The notes beneath the pieces are model-generated. The model worked only from the letters and a program-made list of their open reading frames with translations. It was not told where the DNA came from and searched no databases. A stretch of DNA of 64,000 nt from Sorangium cellulosum So0157-2 (GTDB lineage Bacteria; Myxococcota_A; Polyangia; Polyangiales; Polyangiaceae), in contig NC_021658.1 in the NCBI RefSeq assembly GCF_000418325.1, forward strand, positions 11,422,001 through 11,486,000, written 5' to 3'. Made by a program: the position numbers and the translations under genes. Position 1 is the stretch's first letter. The number at the start of each line of letters is the position of its first letter. Shown here piece after piece: positions 59,511-64,000 of this stretch.

Positions 59511-60356
59511 TCAGGTCACGAGATCGCCGCCTGCGGCGCCCGCGTCCTCGTCTTCACTCCCATCGACCGCCGGCTCCCCCGGCTCCTCCTGGCTCGCCCC
59601 CTCGCCCGCGGACGTCCCGCCATACCGCTTGCCGGCCCGCTCCGAGGCCTTCAGCACGGGCCCGCGGATCGTCTCGATCGCCTCGGCCGGCGCGTCGGAG
59701 AGCTCCAGGTTGGCGAGCACCGCGGACACGGCCCGGAACCACTGGCTGCGCGCGGCGGCGATCGTCGCCTTGGTCACCGGCGCCGTCTTCTCCTTCGCGG
59801 CGAGCTCGTCCCGCCGGTGCTCGATCGCCTCGAGCTCCTTGCCCACCTTGATCCACCGCTGCGTCGTGTGGAGCAGCGTCGTCTTGCCGGGCGCCGGGAT
59901 CCCCTTCAGGAACTCGCCGATCGACGGCTCCTCGTCGAGGAGCCGGGCGATGCGCGCGGTGTTGCCCGCCTCGGCGGTCGGCGACGCCTTGAGGATGTTG
60001 AGGCCGCCCGGAAACAGCTTCGCCTGCACCTGGTCGCAGGCCGCGGCGCGCTCTCTCTCTGGAGGATCCGCTCCGAGGCAATGCTCGCGGTGCGCGTCGA
60101 TGCCCCAGCACACGGCCCTGGCGAGGTGATCATGGCGCACGTCGACCCGCCCGAGCTCGTCGTTCAAGGCGCTCATCTGGGCCGACGGCCCCGCCTTGCT
60201 CGGCCGCACCGCGAGCACGGCCTCGTGGGCCACGACCACCTTGGGGTGCAGGCCGGTGATCTCGGGGATCGAGAGGAACAGCCGCTTCCGTTGCGCGTTC
60301 TCGACCCACGGAGACACGAGCGCCACCATCTCTTCGATCATCAGGTGCTTCAACAT
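59511..60356 (-). CDS. Hypothetical protein, orphan family member B (related to 28283-29113)
   Basis: A 281-residue mostly helical protein with an acidic disordered tail (EGASQEEPGEPAVDGSEDED). ATG 60356 has AAGGAGG upstream. Block order RVDVRHDHLARAV, KLFPGGLNILKASP, IARLLDEEPSIGEFLKGIPA, WIKVGKELEAIEHRRDEL, AAARSQWFRAVSAVLANLEL, IRGPVLKASERA parallels the gene at 28283-29113 at low identity. Its upstream region carries palindromes at 42-bp intervals. Neither enzyme motifs nor membrane segments are visible. Confidence 0.75.
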   Translation of the reverse strand: MLKHLMIEEMVALVSPWVENAQRKRLFLSIPEITGLHPKVVVAHEAVLAVRPSKAGPSAQMSALNDELGRVDVRHDHLARAVCWGIDAHREHCLGADPPERERAAACDQVQAKLFPGGLNILKASPTAEAGNTARIARLLDEEPSIGEFLKGIPAPGKTTLLHTTQRWIKVGKELEAIEHRRDELAAKEKTAPVTKATIAAARSQWFRAVSAVLANLELSDAPAEAIETIRGPVLKASERAGKRYGGTSAGEGASQEEPGEPAVDGSEDEDAGAAGGDLVT

Positions 60357-60447
60357 CGCAGTCGACCTCCTTGACCGGGGTACAGCGTGTCCAGGCAGGA
60401 GACGGCGAGGCGGACGAGCCCGTCAAGCGACCCGCCGGTTTCCGACG

Positions 60448-60708
60448 GGTCGAGACCAATCCGGCCGGCTGAAAAGGAGGTGCCGCGGAGGTCTCGACCA
60501 ATCCCGGCGCTCGTTACGAGGCCGAGGCGAGGTCGCGATCGACCGCGGGCGATCTTTTCGGCCGGCCGCATTGGTCTCGATCAAAAGATTTGAATTTTTT
60601 CATACAAATGGGGAGGTCTCGACCTGTCCGCCGGCCTCGGAAGAGCCTCCGCGCGTGCTCGAGACCATGCGGGGGCATCCGAATGATCGGCCGGAGAGGG
60701 TCAGGAAC
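60448..60708. promoter_or_regulatory. Seven GGTC-N2-GACC-type palindromes at 42-bp spacing
   Basis: Sites start at 60448 (GGTCGAGACC), 60490 (GGTCTCGACC), 60531 (GGTCGCGATC), 60573 (GGTCTCGATC), 60615 (GGTCTCGACC), 60657 (GCTCGAGACC) and 60699 (GGTCAGGAAC): steps 42, 41, 42, 42, 42, 42. Spacer DNA differs between units, so only the boxes are conserved. Two units form a longer inverted repeat (60448-60476 with 60554-60582). Forty-two bp is four helical turns, so all sites face the same side. Upstream of 59511-60356. Confidence 0.7.
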
Positions 60709-61708
60709 GTCCGAGGCGTCGTACCCGCTGGTCGAGCGCGCAGCGCGTCCGGCCCAGCAGCCAGTCCAAACTCGTTCGTGAACCATGCGCCCTTGGCATT
60801 ACGCCCAAGAATGGCCTGGTGCGCAGGTGGCTAGGCGGCGGGGTTGTTCGTCAACCAACTGGTTGACGAACGGCCGGTCAGCAGCACCCGACGTGCCCCT
60901 CGACCTCCGCGGACCCGCTCGCGTCACGGCCAGGTGGACATCGACGGCCCCGAAGATCGCGAGCGTTCACCTCGACCCTCCCCCGGTTGCTCGAACAGGT
61001 GGACGGCGACATCGCCGCGGCCTCGCGCTCGCGGACCTCGCCGGCGACGAGCTCGGCCAAGTGGACGACGACGGCCCCGGGCTCGGCACTGAGCACTGGC
61101 GTCCGATCACCCACGCCCGATGTGACCCTCGACCTCCGCGGGCCGGTCCACGCCGGCCAGAGCATCGAGGGCCCCGAGTTCGACGGGGGCCATCTCGACT
61201 CCCGCGGCCGCTGGGTGGCCGGACCGCGGTGCGCGCCATGGGCGACCAGGAGGACGCTGGCAAGCGCGCGAGCGTCGTACATAGCGCCGGAGCAGACAGC
61301 ACGGCCGCGGCGTTGTGGAGCACGTCAGCGAGTTCGGGGTCACTGTGCGGGCCGAGGATCACGTCGGGCGCTGGTGACTAAACACCAGTGCTCAGCACCG
61401 GCGGCTCGAGACGTCCGCCGGCAAGTTCCTCGAGCGCGGGCTTGGCGCCGCAGCCCTGGTCGACAGCGGAGCGACCGCGGGCGTCGAGGTGGACGCCGGC
61501 CATATCAGGGCGACCTCATCGTGGTCTACCCTACATCGTCGCAGTGGGACTTCTCGGACCCAGGAGGCAGTACGGGGTCCCTCGACCTCATCCGAGCGTG
61601 CCCAAAGTGCACTTGGGTACCGTTTTTCTCAGCGAGAACCCACGCCACTTAATTTTGTTGCAAGTTGTGAGCACTCTGGCATGATGCCGCTCCAGGAGCC
61701 TTCACACG
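60709..61708. other. Gene-poor region with degenerate repeats
   Basis: About 1 kb without a convincing gene; open frames of up to 220 codons exist on both strands but change composition and look like decayed coding DNA. Two related segments begin at 60886 (CCCGACGTGCCCCTCGACC) and 61117 (CCCGATGTGACCCTCGACC), 231 bp apart. A GTGGAC-N3-GACGGCCCCG motif occurs at about 60931 and 61054 and again, slightly changed, at 63830. Confidence 0.5.
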
Positions 61709-62476
61709 ATGGATCATGCCCCGCCGTCCTCGCCGCGCATCCACGCCGACGTCACTCCTGCGAACGATGCTTTCCCGGAAGAGTCGTCCGGCGGGCTATT
61801 CGGACGAGAGAACCCGGACCCCGGACCGGCGTACCGCGAAGCGTTCACGGACGAAATCAAGGCGGCGATCGTCGCCGCGGTCCTCCGTTCCTACGACATC
61901 GTTCTAGAGAGACACGATGAAGACCTAGGGTATGATGCCCACACTTTCGGGCACAACGTCTACTGCATCGGCAAGTTCCAGCTCAGCCGCTGCTGCGAGA
62001 AGTCCGGCGGCAAGCTCGCACGCGTCGATGAGCTCAAGACGCTGTTTCGCTTCAAGGGCGGCGAATACACGCTCGGCTTCTACAAGGTCGGTCACTCCGC
62101 CAATACCAACATCTGGGAAGCGTTCCCTACTTCCGACAACGGCGCGATGACCGTCAACCCGGAGGGGCAGCTGATGCTCCTCGGGATCGAGGACGCGATG
62201 ATGGACCGTGTCGACGATCTCCGGTACGTCGTCGTCGCGCATCTCGGCAACCCTAGGCACGGACTCTGTGCGGTGTACCTCTGTATTCCGGTGCTAACGG
62301 AGAGCGGAAAGATCAAGCGCTGGGGGTACGCCGAACCCATCTACATGGCGCAAAAGGGCCATCGATCCATCCCGCCGCCTCAGCCGGTCCGCCCGCCCGA
62401 GGACCACGTCGGTCCGGTTGCCCCCGAGGAGGTACCCGAAGGCCACGTCGTCGTGACGGCGAAGGAGACAAGCTAA
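61709..62476 (+). CDS. Hypothetical protein, partner of XRE-ImmA/IrrE gene
   Basis: A 255-residue cytoplasmic protein of lower GC than its surroundings. Central domain (about residues 50-215): FTDEIKAAIVAAVLRSYDIVL, AHTFGHNVYCIGKFQLSRCC, ELKTLFRFKGGEYTLGFYKV, QLMLLGIEDAMMDRVDDLRYV and AVYLCIPVLTESGKIKRWGY, followed by a Pro-rich end. ATG 61709 is the first start of the frame. It ends 12 bp before an HTH/metallopeptidase gene on the same strand, so the two form an operon. No family recognised; the arrangement suggests the effector or toxin of a two-gene module. Confidence 0.7.
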   Translation: MDHAPPSSPRIHADVTPANDAFPEESSGGLFGRENPDPGPAYREAFTDEIKAAIVAAVLRSYDIVLERHDEDLGYDAHTFGHNVYCIGKFQLSRCCEKSGGKLARVDELKTLFRFKGGEYTLGFYKVGHSANTNIWEAFPTSDNGAMTVNPEGQLMLLGIEDAMMDRVDDLRYVVVAHLGNPRHGLCAVYLCIPVLTESGKIKRWGYAEPIYMAQKGHRSIPPPQPVRPPEDHVGPVAPEEVPEGHVVVTAKETS

Positions 62477-62488
62477 GGGCGGACCGCG

Positions 62489-63667
62489 ATGATTGGCAGG
62501 AATGACATCCATACGGCCGCGCGACTCTTCGACGCAGCGCGCCTCACACTCGCCCGCGAGTTCCGCGGTTTTACAAAGCAGGAGCTCGCGGAGCGAATTG
62601 GCAAGACACCGAGCGCGGTAAGCCAGTTCGAGAGCGGCCGCGCTCGTCCTGACGGACAGACGGTCGGCCGACTGATGCTCGCGCTCGGCCAGCCCGCCTC
62701 CTTCTTCGCGAAGCCGCCCGATGCACCTCCCGCGTCGGTGATCCCCCTTGACTTCTGTCACTTCCGCAGCCTTCGATCGGCAACTCAACGCAGTCGCCGA
62801 ATGCTTCTCGCCAAGGGCTCACTTCTCTGCCGATTGCTTGCCTTTCTCGACCAGAAGGTAAACCTTCCCGAGGAGCAGGTCACCGAGCTCGCGACCACCT
62901 GTCGCGACATCGAGTCCATCGAAATTCTCGCCATGACTGTACGCCGAAAATGGGGGCTCGGTCTGGGCCCCATTGGCAACATGGTGAACCTCCTCGAGCG
63001 GCATGGCGTCGTCGTGGTCCCGATCGACGAGGACTGCCACGAAGTCGATGCATTTTCCCTCTGGAACGGGAAGCGACCCTGTGTGTTTTTGGTGATGGAG
63101 AAGGGCTCACCCAGTCGCACGAGGATGGACGCAGCGCATGAGCTCGGGCACCTCGTCATGCACGTCGATGTAGCGGCCGGTTCTCCTGACCTCGAGAAGC
63201 AGGCGACACACTTCGGCTCTGCCTTCTTGATGCCGCGAGATGCGTTTTATCATGAAGCCCCACGACGACTGAACTGGGATCACATCTGGGAGCTGAAACG
63301 CCGATGGAAAACGTCTGCCGCGGCAATCGTTCGCCGCGCCTACGATCTCGGCCTATTCTCTGAAGCCACTTACCGTCGCGCGTTCGTCCACCTCAGCCAG
63401 ATGGGGTTCCGCACCGGCGAGCCGCATGAGCCACCTCCCGAGCGGCCCGTGGCCGTGAAAAAGGCGCTAGAAGTGATCGCTCAGCGCTGGCCGCTCACCC
63501 GGATCGCCGATGAGCTTGGGATGAACGCTGCGGATCTCTATAATCTGGTCGAGTTCACAGATCCGGCCGAGTTGCCAATAGAACATGACCCACCACTCAG
63601 GGCCGGAGAGGGCGACGGACCGCTATTCGAAGGACTAGGTACGCCGTCAGAAACCGAGAAGCAATGA
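62489..63667 (+). CDS. XRE-family HTH regulator fused to ImmA/IrrE metallopeptidase
   Basis: A 392-residue protein. The N-terminal XRE helix-turn-helix spans residues 15-75 (FTKQELAERIGKTPSAVSQFE, SGRARPDGQTVGRLMLALG). The ImmA/IrrE (DUF955) domain follows, with zinc-binding HELGH at residues 217-221 in RMDAAHELGHLVMHV and the usual QATHFGSAFLMPRDAF downstream. The C-terminal 90 residues contain a second helix-turn-helix-like stretch (LEVIAQRWPLTRIADELGM). Known relatives cleave or derepress regulators in mobile elements and in stress or phage responses. Lower GC; operon with 61709-62476. Confidence 0.88.
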   Translation: MIGRNDIHTAARLFDAARLTLAREFRGFTKQELAERIGKTPSAVSQFESGRARPDGQTVGRLMLALGQPASFFAKPPDAPPASVIPLDFCHFRSLRSATQRSRRMLLAKGSLLCRLLAFLDQKVNLPEEQVTELATTCRDIESIEILAMTVRRKWGLGLGPIGNMVNLLERHGVVVVPIDEDCHEVDAFSLWNGKRPCVFLVMEKGSPSRTRMDAAHELGHLVMHVDVAAGSPDLEKQATHFGSAFLMPRDAFYHEAPRRLNWDHIWELKRRWKTSAAAIVRRAYDLGLFSEATYRRAFVHLSQMGFRTGEPHEPPPERPVAVKKALEVIAQRWPLTRIADELGMNAADLYNLVEFTDPAELPIEHDPPLRAGEGDGPLFEGLGTPSETEKQ

Positions 63668-64000
63668 ACTGGTGGTTCTTGGTTCTTCTAAGCATCAAGA
63701 CCGGCCAGTTCGGCAGAACGTTGAACCACCTCGGCGCCCGCGCGCAGGCAAGTCGCCGAGGGGGCCGCGCCGAGCTCGCCCTTTAGGCACTCGTCGCCGC
63801 CGACGTGCCCAAGCTCGGCAAATGGACCACGACGGTCCCGAACGCGCTGACGTGCACCTCGACGCTGTGAGGGCGGCGGCGGAGCCGCCGCGCGCGCGGG
63901 GGGCGCCGCGCGCCTCGAGCTCCCGGCGGCTCGCCCGTGTCCTGGACCGGGTGCCGGTGCTCATCGCGTCCTCCATCCGATCGGTGAAGATCGTGGCCAC
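63668..64000. other. Right-edge intergenic DNA with repeat remnant
   Basis: No supported gene. 63801-63866 resembles segments at 60927-60972 and 61050-61090 (GCTCGGCAAATGGACCACGA, then GACGTGCACCTCGACGCTG). A GCGGCGGCGGAGCCGCCGCGC hairpin lies near 63870-63890. The last 80 bp might belong to a gene continuing beyond the window. Confidence 0.4.

Noticed and set aside
60448..60582. MITE defined by the 29-bp inverted repeat
   Set aside because: The arms coincide with two of the 42-bp-spaced boxes, and there is no target-site duplication; the periodic array explains more.
60785..61381. 198-codon ORF and overlapping ORFs in the gene-poor region
   Set aside because: No ribosome binding site or domain; frames switch among decayed repeats.
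63695..64000. Minus-strand ORF reaching the right edge
   Set aside because: Low-complexity Arg/Ala-rich text; only the repeat remnant is recognisable.

Overview
The window looks like chromosomal DNA of a large-genome soil myxobacterium of the Sorangium/Polyangium type. Base composition is very GC-rich, with GC-biased third codon positions. Lipoproteins are abundant, there is an orphan Ser/Thr kinase, three Uma2-family endonuclease-like genes lie within 64 kb, several ORFs carry Ala/Pro/Gly-rich tails built from minisatellites, and hypothetical genes resemble those known from Sorangium. Species cannot be fixed from the sequence. No rRNA, CRISPR array or recognisable transposase was seen; there is one tRNA.

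Layout. 1-4.6 kb: 5' part of a GH3 beta-glucosidase, a PhzF-like isomerase and two secreted lipoproteins. 4.6-7.1 kb: a probable RNA-repair island made of a minimal nucleotidyltransferase, an ATP-dependent RNA ligase and an HD-phosphoesterase/polynucleotide-kinase fusion. 7.3-15.0 kb: Uma2 protein, small P-loop kinase, a translationally coupled rimK / enoyl-CoA hydratase / large ATPase operon, and an acyl-CoA dehydrogenase. 15.2 kb: tRNA-Ala(GGC). 15.4-22.5 kb: a corrinoid locus, with a coupled outer-membrane operon (lipoprotein, TonB receptor, lipoprotein) divergent from cobT-cobS-cobC-like genes. 22.5-25.2 kb: arginase-family enzyme, frameshifted sulfurtransferase and a SnoaL-like protein. 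25.8-27.9 kb: a lower-GC three-gene insert (barrel protein, Cys-rich lipoprotein, DUF1835-like protein). 28.3-32.5 kb: orphan gene A with an upstream palindrome array, HerA-like ATPase, Uma2 protein and hairpin repeats. 32.5-45.2 kb: kinase, DUF2254 protein, small lipoproteins, TPR protein, DsbD and a DUF4912 protein. 45.2-53.5 kb: housekeeping block ribF, prs, rplY, pth, rpsF-rpsR-rplI, a sugar kinase and dnaB. 53.7-60.4 kb: DMT-type permease, a CehA/McbA-type gene broken by a 37-bp duplication, hypothetical genes, Uma2 and orphan gene B. 60.4-61.7 kb: gene-poor, with a strictly periodic palindrome array. 61.7-63.7 kb: an accessory pair, a hypothetical gene plus an XRE-HTH/ImmA-IrrE metalloprotease.

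The least expected signals are: (i) two remotely related orphan genes (28283-29113 and 59511-60356), each preceded by an array of short palindromes at about 42-bp spacing; (ii) the RNA-repair island; (iii) a TA-N3-T hexamer (one variant ending in A, one in C) 6-9 nt ahead of at least eleven start codons, suggesting widespread leaderless transcription; (iv) several exact sequence lesions (37-bp duplication, G7 run, 25-bp inverted repeat with an out-of-frame domain) that either mark recent decay or assembly problems.
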